64,000 nt of DNA, taken from JBBROS01 sp965213845. Lineage in GTDB: Bacteria; Pseudomonadota; Alphaproteobacteria; Acetobacterales; Acetobacteraceae. Where the stretch lies: assembly GCA_965213845.1 (NCBI GenBank), contig CBDCAI010000002.1:144944-208943 (forward strand), in the 5' to 3' direction. Positions within the stretch are counted from its first letter, which is position 1; every line of letters begins with the position of its first letter. The notes beneath the pieces are model-generated. The model was not told the origin of the DNA, did not search any database, and worked only from the letters and a program-made list of their open reading frames with translations. The position numbers and the translations under genes were made by a program. This document shows positions 1 to 7,996 of the stretch, in pieces.

Positions 1-2
1 AC

Positions 3-935
3 CATAACGACCTGGGGTTGGCCGTGGCGAACACGCTGGCGGCGTTGCGGGCCGGGGTGCGGCAGATCGAGTGCACGATCAACGGGATCGGCGAGCGGGC
101 AGGCAACGCGGCGCTGGAGGAGACGGTGATGGCGATCCGGACCCGCCCGGACGCGGCCCCCTACGTCCACAACATCGAGACGACCCGGCTGCTGCGGGTG
201 AGCAAGCTGCTGTCGACGATCACGGGGTTCGACGTGCAGCCGAACAAGGCGATCGTCGGGCGCAACGCGTTTGCGCATGAGAGCGGCATCCATCAGGACG
301 GGGTGCTGAAGAACGCGGCGACCTACGAGATCATGACGCCCGAGAGCGTGGGCTGGAGCAAGAGCAGCCTGGTGATGGGCAAGCACTCCGGCCGGGCGGC
401 GTTCCGCGACAAGCTGCGGGCGCTGGGCTACGGCGAGGTGGGCGACAACAAGCTGAACGACGCGTTCCGCCGGTTCAAGGACCTGGCCGACCGCAAGAAG
501 GTCGTCTACGACGACGACATCGTGGCGCTGGTCGACGACGAGGTCGGCCGGGACAACCAGCGGATCCGCTTCGTGTCGCTGGACCTGCATGCCGGGTCGA
601 AGTCGCCGCCGCGGGCGGTGCTGGAGCTCGAGGTCGATGGCGCGGTGCACATGGCCGAGGAGAGCGGGGACGGTCCCGTGGATGCGACGTTCCGGGCGAT
701 CCGGGCGGTGTTCCCTCACGAGGCGCGGCTGGTGCTGTTCTCGGTCGGCGCCGTAACGGAGGGGACGGACGCGCAGGCCAAGACGACCGTCCGGCTGGAG
801 GAGAACGGCAAGATGGTGGATGGGCAGGGGGCCGACACGGACACGATCGTGGCCTCGGCGCGGGCCTACGTGCATGCGCTGAACAAGCTTCTGGTGAAGC
901 GGGCGCGGACGGAGCCGGCGGCGCTTTCGGCCTGA
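3..935 (+). CDS. leuA: 2-isopropylmalate synthase, C-terminal part (5' end outside window)
   Basis: LeuA condenses acetyl-CoA with 2-oxoisovalerate, the first committed step of leucine synthesis. The frame is open from the window edge, so the N-terminal part of the TIM barrel is missing. The visible part begins HNDLGLAVAN, whose first His is the second metal ligand of the family HxH motif. NGIGERAGN and the catalytic-loop FAHESGIHQDG follow at about visible residues 27-35 and 90-100. From about residue 180 the protein is the LeuA regulatory (leucine-binding, dimer) domain, ending in the usual ARAYVHALNKLL helix. About 310 residues are present of roughly 510-560 expected. A strong hairpin follows the stop codon. 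Confidence 0.96.
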   Translation, partial: HNDLGLAVANTLAALRAGVRQIECTINGIGERAGNAALEETVMAIRTRPDAAPYVHNIETTRLLRVSKLLSTITGFDVQPNKAIVGRNAFAHESGIHQDGVLKNAATYEIMTPESVGWSKSSLVMGKHSGRAAFRDKLRALGYGEVGDNKLNDAFRRFKDLADRKKVVYDDDIVALVDDEVGRDNQRIRFVSLDLHAGSKSPPRAVLELEVDGAVHMAEESGDGPVDATFRAIRAVFPHEARLVLFSVGAVTEGTDAQAKTTVRLEENGKMVDGQGADTDTIVASARAYVHALNKLLVKRARTEPAALSA

Positions 936-942
936 ACCGGGG

Positions 943-978
943 CGCGGGTCAGGGGCGGGTCGCTGCCCCTGACCCGTG
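943..978. terminator. Hairpin terminator between convergent leuA and RidA-like gene
   Basis: A perfect 12-bp inverted repeat (945-956 with 965-976, arm CGGGTCAGGGGC) with an 8-nt loop lies between the convergent stop codons and can be extended to 943/978 with a wobble pair. There is no long T-run, so termination efficiency is uncertain. The position suits a bidirectional terminator. Confidence 0.7.
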
Positions 979-983
979 CCGGC

Positions 984-1469
984 CTATTTGGCGGCGACGG
1001 CGGCCGTGGCGTCGACCTCGATCATCATGCCGGGCCAGGCGAGCTGGGAGACGTTGAGGAAGGTGTGGGCGGGCAGCGGGGCGTCGCCGATCGCCTCGCC
1101 GCGGCACTTGGCGTAGTCGGGGCGGAAGCGGGCGTCGGTGACGTAGGTCGTGATCTTGACGATGTCGCCCATCCCGGCGCCCTGGGCGGCCAGCGCCTTC
1201 TTGATCTTGACGAAGGCGTAGCGGCACTGCTCGAGGAAGTCGCCCGGGTGGGTGATGGCGCCCGTGGTCTCGTCCTCGCTGCCCATGCCGGCCAGATAGA
1301 TGGTCTTGGCGGGCCCGGTCACGGTGACGGCGTCGGCGAAGCTCGTCTTGCTCCAGACCCCGAAGGTGTTCTGCTTGCTGAAGGCCGGCCCGAGAGTCTG
1401 GGCCTGCACGATACCGGCCGGCAGGGCGATCAGGAGAGCGGTGGCACAGACTTGGCGGGCGATCGGCAT
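984..1469 (-). CDS. Exported RidA/YjgF-family protein
   Basis: A 161-residue protein of the RidA (YjgF/YER057c/UK114) family. Residues 1-23 form a typical Sec signal peptide (basic MPIARQ, hydrophobic LLIALPAGI, AQA cleavage region), so the mature domain is predicted to be periplasmic, whereas classical RidA is cytosolic. The RidA core follows (YLAGMGS, EQCRYAFVKIKKAL, VKITTYVTD, IEVDATAAV). The segment that carries the imine-hydrolysing Arg in true RidA (PARS) reads PAHTF here, so 2-aminoacrylate deaminase activity is doubtful. Two Cys remain in the mature part (EQC and AKC). It converges on leuA across a hairpin. Family is confident; substrate is unknown. Confidence 0.88.
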   Translation of the reverse strand: MPIARQVCATALLIALPAGIVQAQTLGPAFSKQNTFGVWSKTSFADAVTVTGPAKTIYLAGMGSEDETTGAITHPGDFLEQCRYAFVKIKKALAAQGAGMGDIVKITTYVTDARFRPDYAKCRGEAIGDAPLPAHTFLNVSQLAWPGMMIEVDATAAVAAK

Positions 1470-1520
1470 GGCGGTGTCCTGACGGCTGGTGTGACGTCGG
1501 GACTATGCAACGGGTATGCC

Positions 1521-1557
1521 GTCACGTGGCGCAGCCCACCGGGCCGCGCCACGTGAC
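1521..1557 (-). terminator. Hairpin terminator downstream of glycine-zipper gene
   Basis: A perfect 12-bp inverted repeat (1521-1532 and 1546-1557, arm GTCACGTGGCGC) with a 13-nt loop sits 10 bases beyond the stop of the minus-strand glycine-zipper gene and before the RidA-like gene start. No T-run is visible. The arm contains the palindrome CACGTG, so a protein-binding role is a lesser alternative. Confidence 0.6.
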
Positions 1558-1567
1558 GGACCGGGAC

Positions 1568-1873
1568 TCAGTAGCCGTAGCGGGGCTGATAGTAGGTGGG
1601 GGCGGGCGCTTGGTAGTAGGCGGGCTGCTGCTGGTAGTAGCCGGGAGCCTGCGGGGTGGTGGCGGCACCGCCGACGGCACCGATGGTCCCACCGGCCAGG
1701 GCGCCGATCGCGGCACCACGGCCGCCGCCGGCGATGGCACCGAGTGCGGCCCCGGCGCCGGCGCCGAGCAGGCCACCGCCGACGGCACGCTGGCCGGGGT
1801 CATAGGGGTCGGCGCAGCCGGTGAGGCCGAGGCCCGCGACCACGGTCAGGCTGAGAAGCGCTTTCATTTTCAT
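1568..1873 (-). CDS. Glycine-zipper lipoprotein with Tyr/Pro/Gln-rich tail
   Basis: A 101-residue predicted lipoprotein. The start at 1873 has a strong AAGGAGG Shine-Dalgarno 7 bases upstream; a second in-frame ATG lies two codons later. Residues 1-20 are a lipoprotein signal ending in the lipobox LTGC (Cys20). Residues about 31-70 are a glycine zipper with GxxxG spacing (GGGLLGAGAG, GALAGGTIGAVGG), the kind that inserts in or packs against membranes in the outer-membrane YMGG/SlyB-type families. The tail (about 72-101) is rich in Tyr, Pro and Gln. It is a paralogue of the next gene upstream. Function is unknown; an envelope structural role is inferred. Confidence 0.82.
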   Translation of the reverse strand: MKMKALLSLTVVAGLGLTGCADPYDPGQRAVGGGLLGAGAGAALGAIAGGGRGAAIGALAGGTIGAVGGAATTPQAPGYYQQQPAYYQAPAPTYYQPRYGY

Positions 1874-1905
1874 GGCTGTTCCTCCTTGTTCAAACGTCTC
1901 GGCGC

Positions 1906-2130
1906 TCAGTATCGGCGAGGTGTCGTCGCTGCGCCACCCACCGCACCCACGCCGCCACCGATCAAGGCGCCGGTTCCTGCGTTGCCGCCCGTCGCCCCGG
2001 CAATCGCGGCCCCGGTTCCGGCGCCGAGCAGGCCCCCCGTGACGGCGCGGGTTCCGGGCGTCTCGCCACAAGCCGCGAGCGAGACGGCCAGCGCGGAGCA
2101 GAGGGCGAGCATCTTTAGAGTGTTGGTCAA
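1906..2130 (-). CDS. Short glycine-zipper lipoprotein, paralogue of the downstream gene
   Basis: A 74-residue predicted lipoprotein with lipobox SLAAC (Cys21). Residues about 29-68 form a glycine zipper (TGGLLGAGTGAA, GALIGGGVGAVGG) ending in GGAATTP, as in the neighbour, but it stops there without the Tyr-rich tail. The TTG at 2130 was chosen because GGAAGG...GGAG lies just upstream; an ATG at 2112 would still leave a usable signal peptide. The two genes are 32 bases apart on the same strand and probably arose by duplication. The 2131-2393 interval upstream holds the divergent promoter region with mreB; no further gene is evident there. Confidence 0.75.
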   Translation of the reverse strand: MTNTLKMLALCSALAVSLAACGETPGTRAVTGGLLGAGTGAAIAGATGGNAGTGALIGGGVGAVGGAATTPRRY

Positions 2131-2393
2131 GGCGATCTCCGTTCCTTCCGAGTGCACGACCGACAACGCGCGACAAAGAAGGTTCGATCACGGCAGCAGC
2201 GTGTCGGCCGTGTGGCTCACGCCAACGTGACACCCGGTCGCGTGTCAGACCTGCGGGATGCCTTCCGGGTGCCGTTGCCCTTGCCCCGGAGGGGCCACAC
2301 CGCTAAGCGAAGGCCCGCCGCGAGGCCCGGCCTTCGATCGGGCGCGCATCGTCGCCATTGCAGCGTTTCTGCTTCACCAAGGGATCACGGTTC

Positions 2394-3437
2394 ATGTTCG
2401 GACGTCTGCTGGGGATCATGTCTGCCGACATGGCCATCGATCTCGGCACCGCGAATACGCTCGTCTACGTCAAGGGCCGGGGCATCGTGCTGGCTGAGCC
2501 CAGCGTGGTGGCGATCGCGGATGTGCGGGGCAAGAAGCAGGTTCTGGCGGTGGGGGAGGAGGCCAAGCTGATGCTGGGCCGCACGCCGGGGAACATCCAG
2601 GCCATCCGGCCGCTGCGGGACGGCGTGATCGCCGATTTCGAGGTGGCGGAGGAGATGATCAAGCACTTCATCCGCAAGGTGCACAACCGGCGCGGCTTCG
2701 CGAGCCCGCTGATCATCGTGTGCGTGCCCTCGGGCAGCACGGCGGTGGAGCGGCGGGCGATCCAGGAGAGCGCCGAAAGCGCTGGCGCGCGCAAGGTGCT
2801 GCTGATCGAGGAGCCGATGGCGGCGGCGATCGGGGCGGGCCTGCCGGTGACGGAGCCCTCGGGCAGCATGATCGTGGACGTGGGCGGCGGCACGACGGAG
2901 GTGGCGGTGATCAGCCTGGGCGGCATCGTCTATTCGCGCAGCGTTCGCGTGGGCGGCGACAAGATGGACGAGGCGATCATCAGCTACATCCGCCGTACCC
3001 ATAACCTGTTGATCGGCGAGAGCTCGGCCGAGCGCATCAAGATGGACATCGGCGCGGCGATGCCGTCGGAGGACCATGACGACGGCCCGTACCGGGAGGT
3101 GAAGGGGCGGGACCTGATGAATGGCGTGCCGCGGGAGATCCTGGTGGGGCAGCGCCAGATCGCCGAGAGCCTGGCCGAGCCGGTGACGGCGATCGTGGAG
3201 GCGGTGAAGGTGGCGCTGGAGAACACGCCGCCGGAGTTGGCGGCCGATATCGTCGACAAGGGAATTGTGCTGACCGGCGGGGGGGCGCTGCTCTATCGTC
3301 TGGACCAGGTGCTGCGCGACGCGACGGGTCTGCCGGTCGTGGTGGCGGAGAACCCGTTGAGCTGCGTGGCACTGGGAACGGGCCGGGCGCTTGAGGAGAT
3401 GAAGCGTTTGCGGAACGTCTTGACGAGCATGTACTAA
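2394..3437 (+). CDS. mreB: Rod-shape actin homologue MreB
   Basis: A 347-residue bacterial actin that polymerises under the inner membrane and organises the elongation peptidoglycan machinery (MreC, MreD, PBP2, RodA). The start MFGRLLG was preferred to an upstream in-frame ATG because alphaproteobacterial MreB begins this way and the N-terminal amphipathic stretch binds membrane. Phosphate-1 loop DLGTAN is at 16-21, phosphate-2 VDVGGGTTE at about 161-169, and the adenosine loop GIVLTGGGA at about 290. Length is normal. It is the first gene of the rod operon; mreC follows after 17 bases. Confidence 0.97.
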   Translation: MFGRLLGIMSADMAIDLGTANTLVYVKGRGIVLAEPSVVAIADVRGKKQVLAVGEEAKLMLGRTPGNIQAIRPLRDGVIADFEVAEEMIKHFIRKVHNRRGFASPLIIVCVPSGSTAVERRAIQESAESAGARKVLLIEEPMAAAIGAGLPVTEPSGSMIVDVGGGTTEVAVISLGGIVYSRSVRVGGDKMDEAIISYIRRTHNLLIGESSAERIKMDIGAAMPSEDHDDGPYREVKGRDLMNGVPREILVGQRQIAESLAEPVTAIVEAVKVALENTPPELAADIVDKGIVLTGGGALLYRLDQVLRDATGLPVVVAENPLSCVALGTGRALEEMKRLRNVLTSMY

Positions 3438-3454
3438 CACCAGGGGCCACCCGT

Positions 3455-4318
3455 TTGATTCGTCTTTCGATCCCCGTCCGCCAGGCCCTCGCCAAGCTCA
3501 CGCTGCCCGTCCTGATCGCTGCGGCGTTCGGGCTGATGCTGCTCGGCAAGGCGGACACGCTGCTGGCCGAGCGGGCGCGGATGGCGCTGGCCGATACGCT
3601 GGCACCGGTGTTCGGCCTGGTGGCGGAGCCGTTGGCGGGGGTGCAGCGGGCGGTGGACACGGTGCATGGCCTGGCGCAGCTGCGGACGGACAACGAGCGG
3701 CTGAAGCAGGAGAACGAGAACCTGCGGCGCTGGCATGCGGTGGCGCTGGCGCTGGACGCCGAGAACGCGACGCTGAAGGCCAACCTGCGCTGGGTGCCGG
3801 ACCCCGCCCCCAGCTACGTGACCGCACGGGTCGTGGCGGATGCAGGCGGCGTTTATGCGCGGGCGGTGCTGCTGTCGCTGGGGCCCAACCACGGCATCAC
3901 CAAGGGGCAGATCGCCCTCGATGAGCGGGGCCTGGTGGGCAGGGTGACGGAGCTGGGCACCCGCAGCGCGCGGGTGCTGCTGCTGACGGACATGAACAGC
4001 CGGATCCCGATCACGCTCGAGAACAGCCGGGCGCGGGCGATCCTGGTCGGGACGAACGGGGCGCGCCCGCGGCTGATGTATTGGCCCGAAGGGGTGTTGC
4101 CGGCCGAGGGGGAGCGTGTGGTGACCAGCGCCGAGGCGGGGGCGTTCCCGGCGGGGCTTCCGGTGGGCACCGTGCACTACACGGCGAGCAACGTGCCCGA
4201 GGTGGAGACGGCGGGGCAGCTGGACCGGCTGGAGGTCGTGCGGATCTTCAACTATGGGCTGCGTGGCCTGGTGGCGCCGGAGACGCGGATCAACGACCGG
4301 CCGGATCGCCGGAAATGA
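3455..4318 (+). CDS. mreC: Rod-shape protein MreC
   Basis: A 287-residue bitopic protein linking MreB to periplasmic PBP2. One transmembrane segment (about 15-33) follows a short cytoplasmic N-terminus. A coiled coil with heptad pattern runs at about 72-105 (LRTDNERLKQENENLRR). The periplasmic beta domain contains the family stretches GLVGRVTELG and VVTSAEAGAFPAGLPVG. The start is a TTG at 3455 with an AGGGG motif about 8 bases upstream; no better start lies nearby. The stop codon overlaps the first of a chain of mini-ORFs leading to mreD. Confidence 0.95.
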   Translation: MIRLSIPVRQALAKLTLPVLIAAAFGLMLLGKADTLLAERARMALADTLAPVFGLVAEPLAGVQRAVDTVHGLAQLRTDNERLKQENENLRRWHAVALALDAENATLKANLRWVPDPAPSYVTARVVADAGGVYARAVLLSLGPNHGITKGQIALDERGLVGRVTELGTRSARVLLLTDMNSRIPITLENSRARAILVGTNGARPRLMYWPEGVLPAEGERVVTSAEAGAFPAGLPVGTVHYTASNVPEVETAGQLDRLEVVRIFNYGLRGLVAPETRINDRPDRRK

Positions 4319-4375
4319 CGGTCTCCGCGACGGGCGGGGCATGACGGGCGGGGCATGACAGGCGGGGCACCATGA
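4315..4375 (+). other. Chain of three mini-ORFs coupling mreC to mreD, built on a 14-bp tandem repeat
   Basis: Between mreC and mreD the sequence has three near-identical 14-bp units (4329-4342, 4343-4356, 4357-4370; unit GACGGGCGGGGCAT). ATG 4315 overlaps the mreC TGA as ATGA and reads MTVSATGGA then TGA at 4342-4344. ATG 4341 overlaps that stop and reads MTGGA then TGA at 4356-4358. ATG 4355 overlaps that stop and reads MTGGAP then TGA at 4373-4375, which overlaps the mreD ATG at 4372. Every junction is an ATGA overlap and each ATG has a purine-rich GGCGGGG upstream. The sequence facts are direct; a terminate-reinitiate relay is inferred. Confidence 0.6.
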
Positions 4376-4917
4376 ACCAGCGGCTGCCCGGCATCCGGCC
4401 GCGGCCGACGCTGTGGCGGCAGCTGGACGCGGCCAGCCGCACGGCGTTCCCGGCGGCGTGCGCGGCGCTGCTGCTGCTGGCACTGGCGGCGCCGCTGCGG
4501 CTGCCGGGGCAGGCGCAGCTGCAGCCGGCGGCGGGCATCGCCTGCGTGTTCTTCTGGTCCTTGTTCCGGCCGGCCAGCATGTCGCCGCCGATCGTGTTCG
4601 CGCTGGGCCTGCTGTCGGACCTGCTGGGGCTGGAGCCACCAGGGATCTCGGTGCTGGTGCTGCTGGTGGTGCACGGCCTGGCGGTGCGGTGGCGGGTGCT
4701 CGCGGTGCAGGGGTTCCTGATGGTGTGGCTGGCCTTCGTCGCGGTGGCGGCCGGGGCGGCGCTGATGGGGTGGGCGCTGAACTGCCTGCTGACGTTCCGG
4801 CTGCTGCCGCTGCAGGCGGCGCTGTTCCAGTTCGGGCTGACGGCTGGGCTGTATCCGGCGCTGGCGGCGCTGTTCACGATGGCGCATCGCGGCCTAGCGA
4901 ACCCGGAGCAGGCATGA
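4372..4917 (+). CDS. mreD: Rod-shape membrane protein MreD
   Basis: A 181-residue polytopic inner-membrane protein of the elongasome. About five hydrophobic segments are visible (around 26-43, 49-62, 70-103, 109-130 and 143-175), with a basic cytoplasmic N-terminus. MreD sequences are poorly conserved, so assignment rests on size, topology and position between mreC and mrdA. Its stop overlaps the mrdA start as ATGA, and its start overlaps the last mini-ORF stop the same way, so translation is probably coupled along the operon. Confidence 0.92.
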   Translation: MNQRLPGIRPRPTLWRQLDAASRTAFPAACAALLLLALAAPLRLPGQAQLQPAAGIACVFFWSLFRPASMSPPIVFALGLLSDLLGLEPPGISVLVLLVVHGLAVRWRVLAVQGFLMVWLAFVAVAAGAALMGWALNCLLTFRLLPLQAALFQFGLTAGLYPALAALFTMAHRGLANPEQA

Positions 4918-6782
4918 GCCCCTTCAAAAAGGAGAACAAGCGCAGTGCTGTGTTCACCCGGCGCACGCTGCTGGTGGGCGGCGGGCAGCTGACGGTGCTG
5001 GGGCTGCTGGGGGCCAAGCTGTACCAGGTCCAGGTCGTGGAGGGGGCGCGCTATGCCACGCTGGCCGAGAGCAACCGCATCAGCGCCCGGCTGACGGCGC
5101 CGCCGCGCGGCCGCATCCTGGACCGGTTCGGCACGGTCGTCGGCGGGAACCGGCTCAACTACCGCGCGCTGCTGACGGCCGAGCTGTCCGAGAAGGTGGA
5201 CCTGACGCTGGACACCTTCGCCAAGACGGTGTCGCTGGCCGATCACGAGCGGGCGCGGATCGACCGCGAGCTGCGCCGCCGCCGACGGTTCATCCCCATC
5301 ATCGTGCGGGAGTTCCTGACGTGGGAGGACATGGCGCGGATCGAGGTGAACGCGCCGGACCTGCCAGGCATCTTCGTGGATGTGGGCACGACGCGGGTCT
5401 ATCCGGTGGGGCCGGCGCTGGCGCATGTCGTCGGGTATGTGGCGCCGCCGAGCGAGGCCGACATGGGCGACGAGCCCATGCTGGCGCTGCCGGGGATCCG
5501 GGTGGGCCGGGCGGGGATGGAGAAGGCGCAGGACCTGACGCTGCGGGGCCGGGCCGGGGCGGTGCAGATGGAGGTGAACGCCGTCGGCCGGGTGATCCGC
5601 GAGCTGGACCGGCAGGAGGGCACGCAGGGGCAGGACCTGGGCCTGACGATCGACCTCGGTCTGCAGAACTCCGTGTTGAAGCGGCTGGGCGACGAGAGCG
5701 CCTCGGCGGTGGTGATGGACTGCCGCAACGGCGAGGTGCTCGCCATGACGACGAACCCGAGCTTCGACCCCGGCCTGTTCAATTCGGGCGTGAGCCAGAG
5801 CCAGTGGGTGGAGTGGACGCGCAACCGGCGTGCGCCGCTGATCAACAAGGCCTCGGCGGGGCTGTATGCGCCCGGCAGCACGTTCAAGATGGTGGTGGGG
5901 GCCGCGGGGCTGGAGGCCAAGACCATCTCGCCCGGGGACCGGATCAGCTGCCCGGGGTTCCTGGATATCGGCGACACGCGCTTCCATTGCTGGAGCAAGA
6001 ACGGGCATGGCGGGCTCGATGTCCGCGGTGCGCTGAAGAACAGCTGCGACGTGTTCTTCTACGAGGTGGCGCGGCGGACCGGGATCGACCGGGTGGCGGC
6101 GATGGCCAACCGGTTCGGCATCGGGGTGGACCTGGAGCTGGACCTTCCGGGGGCGCGGCGGGGGCTGATGCCGACGCGGGCCTGGCGGATGGGGCAGGGG
6201 AAGGCGTGGAACGTCGGCGACACCATCTCGTGCGGGATCGGGCAGGGGTATATCCAGACGACGCCGCTGGCGCTGTGCACCTATGTGTCGCGGGTGGCGA
6301 CGGGGCGGGCAGTGCAGCCGCATCTGACGCGCACGGTGGGCGGCGTGCTGCAGAACGGCAGCAAAGCGGAGGAATACAAACTCCTGGGCCTGCCGGAGCG
6401 CAACATGCACCTGCTGCGCGACGGGATGTTCGCCGTGGTGAACGAGGCGGGCGGGACGGCGCCCGGGGCGCGGCTGCCGATGGCCGGCGTGCAGATGGCG
6501 GGCAAGACGGGGTCCACGCAGGTGCGCCGGGTCAGCCGGGAGCAGCGGGAGCATGGGTTCAAGTCGGAGAACCTGCCGTGGGAGTTCCGGCCGCACGCGC
6601 TGTTCGTGTGCTACGCGCCGTATGACGCGCCGCGCTATGCGGTGGCCGTGGTGGTGGAGCACGGCAATGCCGGGGCCGCCGCGGCGGCGCCGCTGGGGCG
6701 GGACATCATGATGGACGTGCTGACGCGCGACCCGGCCGGCCACCAGGGCAGCCCGTCTCCGGCGCGGGTGGCGGGCGCATGA
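4914..6782 (+). CDS. mrdA: Peptidoglycan D,D-transpeptidase MrdA (PBP2)
   Basis: A 622-residue class B penicillin-binding protein that crosslinks peptidoglycan in the lateral wall together with RodA. A single N-terminal membrane anchor lies at about 19-37, followed by the PBP dimerisation domain (PPRGRILDRFG at about 62-72) and the transpeptidase domain. The active-site tetrad is S322-T-F-K325, the second motif is SCD (in LKNSCDVFFYE), and the third is K531-T-G-S; the common form is KTGT. Length is normal. It overlaps mreD upstream and rodA downstream by four bases each. Confidence 0.97.
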   Translation: MSPFKKENKRSAVFTRRTLLVGGGQLTVLGLLGAKLYQVQVVEGARYATLAESNRISARLTAPPRGRILDRFGTVVGGNRLNYRALLTAELSEKVDLTLDTFAKTVSLADHERARIDRELRRRRRFIPIIVREFLTWEDMARIEVNAPDLPGIFVDVGTTRVYPVGPALAHVVGYVAPPSEADMGDEPMLALPGIRVGRAGMEKAQDLTLRGRAGAVQMEVNAVGRVIRELDRQEGTQGQDLGLTIDLGLQNSVLKRLGDESASAVVMDCRNGEVLAMTTNPSFDPGLFNSGVSQSQWVEWTRNRRAPLINKASAGLYAPGSTFKMVVGAAGLEAKTISPGDRISCPGFLDIGDTRFHCWSKNGHGGLDVRGALKNSCDVFFYEVARRTGIDRVAAMANRFGIGVDLELDLPGARRGLMPTRAWRMGQGKAWNVGDTISCGIGQGYIQTTPLALCTYVSRVATGRAVQPHLTRTVGGVLQNGSKAEEYKLLGLPERNMHLLRDGMFAVVNEAGGTAPGARLPMAGVQMAGKTGSTQVRRVSREQREHGFKSENLPWEFRPHALFVCYAPYDAPRYAVAVVVEHGNAGAAAAAPLGRDIMMDVLTRDPAGHQGSPSPARVAGA

Positions 6783-7924
6783 TCTCCGCCCGCCGGCTGA
6801 TCCGGGCGGAGCCGTCGTTCGGGATCACGACCAAGCTGTGGCAGATCAGCTGGACCTACGTGCTGCTGCTGTGCGCGCTGGCGGGTGTGGGCTACGTGGC
6901 GCTGTATTCGGCGGCGGGGGGCAGCCCCGAGCCCTATGCGTCGCGGCACATCATCCGCTTTGCGTTCGGCCTGGTGATGATGCTGTGCATGGCGTTGGTG
7001 GACATCCGGTTCATCGCCCGGCTGTCGTACGTGGTGTACGGCGTGTCGGTCGCGCTGCTGGTCCTGGTGCTGCGCATGGGGCACATGGGCAAGGGGGCGA
7101 TGCGCTGGATCGAGGTGGGCGGGCTGCAGCTGCAGCCGAGCGAGCTGGCCAAGATCGGGCTGGTGATGGCGCTGGCCGCCTGGTTCCACAAGGCGAGCTG
7201 GGAGCGGATGGGCAACCCGCTGTTCCTGATCCCGCCGGCGCTGATGGTGCTGGTGCCGGTGGGGCTGATCCTGAAGGAGCCGAACCTCGGCACGGCCGTC
7301 ATCACGTCGATCGTCGGCGGCTCGGTGTTCCTGGCGGCGGGCGTGCGCTGGTGGAAGATGGCGCTGGTGGTGATGCCGATCCCGTTTGCGGCGCAGCTGG
7401 CGTTCGCGCACCTGCACGACTACCAGCGGGCGCGGATCACGACGTTCATGAACCCCGAGAGCGATCCGCTGGGTGCGGGCTACAACATCATCCAGTCCAA
7501 GATCGCGCTGGGGTCGGGGGGCCTGTGGGGGAAGGGGTTCCTGCAGGGGACGCAGGGGCACCTCAACTTCCTGCCGGAGAAGCAGACGGACTTCATCTTC
7601 ACGACGCTGGCCGAGGAGTTCGGGCTGGTGGGGGGGCTGGCCCTGCTCGGGCTGCTGTCCATGATCCTGGTGGGGGCCATCGGGATCGCGCTGCGGTGCC
7701 GGCACCATTACGGGCGGCTGCTGGCGCTGGGGATCGCCACCAACTTCTTCATGTATGTGTTCGTGAACGTGGCGATGGTGATGGGGGCGATCCCGGTGGG
7801 GGGGGTGCCGCTGCCGCTGGTGTCGCACGGAGGGTCGGCGATGCTGATGACGATGTTCGGGTTCGGGCTGCTGATGTCGGTCCATGTGCACCGCGACGTG
7901 GAGTTCGGCGAACGCGAGGAGTGA
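6779..7924 (+). CDS. rodA: Peptidoglycan glycosyltransferase RodA (SEDS)
   Basis: A 381-residue SEDS-family polymerase that builds glycan strands from lipid II and works with PBP2. About ten hydrophobic segments are visible. Family motifs include KGAMRWIEVGGLQLQPSE (periplasmic entry), KEPNLGTA, GFLQGTQGHLNFLPE and the C-terminal PLPLVSHGGSAML. Start overlaps mrdA as ATGA. It is the last gene of the rod operon and ends just before a 15-bp tandem repeat shared with the convergent gene. Confidence 0.97.
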   Translation: MISARRLIRAEPSFGITTKLWQISWTYVLLLCALAGVGYVALYSAAGGSPEPYASRHIIRFAFGLVMMLCMALVDIRFIARLSYVVYGVSVALLVLVLRMGHMGKGAMRWIEVGGLQLQPSELAKIGLVMALAAWFHKASWERMGNPLFLIPPALMVLVPVGLILKEPNLGTAVITSIVGGSVFLAAGVRWWKMALVVMPIPFAAQLAFAHLHDYQRARITTFMNPESDPLGAGYNIIQSKIALGSGGLWGKGFLQGTQGHLNFLPEKQTDFIFTTLAEEFGLVGGLALLGLLSMILVGAIGIALRCRHHYGRLLALGIATNFFMYVFVNVAMVMGAIPVGGVPLPLVSHGGSAMLMTMFGFGLLMSVHVHRDVEFGEREE

Positions 7925-7936
7925 CGGCCTGATCGT

Positions 7937-7996
7937 GCGGCCGTCAGGCGGGCGGCCATCAGGTGGGCGGCCGTCAGGTGGGCGGCCGTCAGGTGG
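7937..7996. repeat. 15-bp tandem repeat, four copies, at the rodA 3' flank
   Basis: Four copies of a 15-bp unit (7937-7951, 7952-7966, 7967-7981, 7982-7996; unit GCGGCCGTCAGGTGG) differ at two positions, and a partial fifth GCGG follows. Because 15 is divisible by three, the TGA that ends the convergent minus-strand gene (7991-7989) recurs in frame in every unit (7976, 7961, 7946). A slippage-generated array is the simplest origin. Confidence 0.85.
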
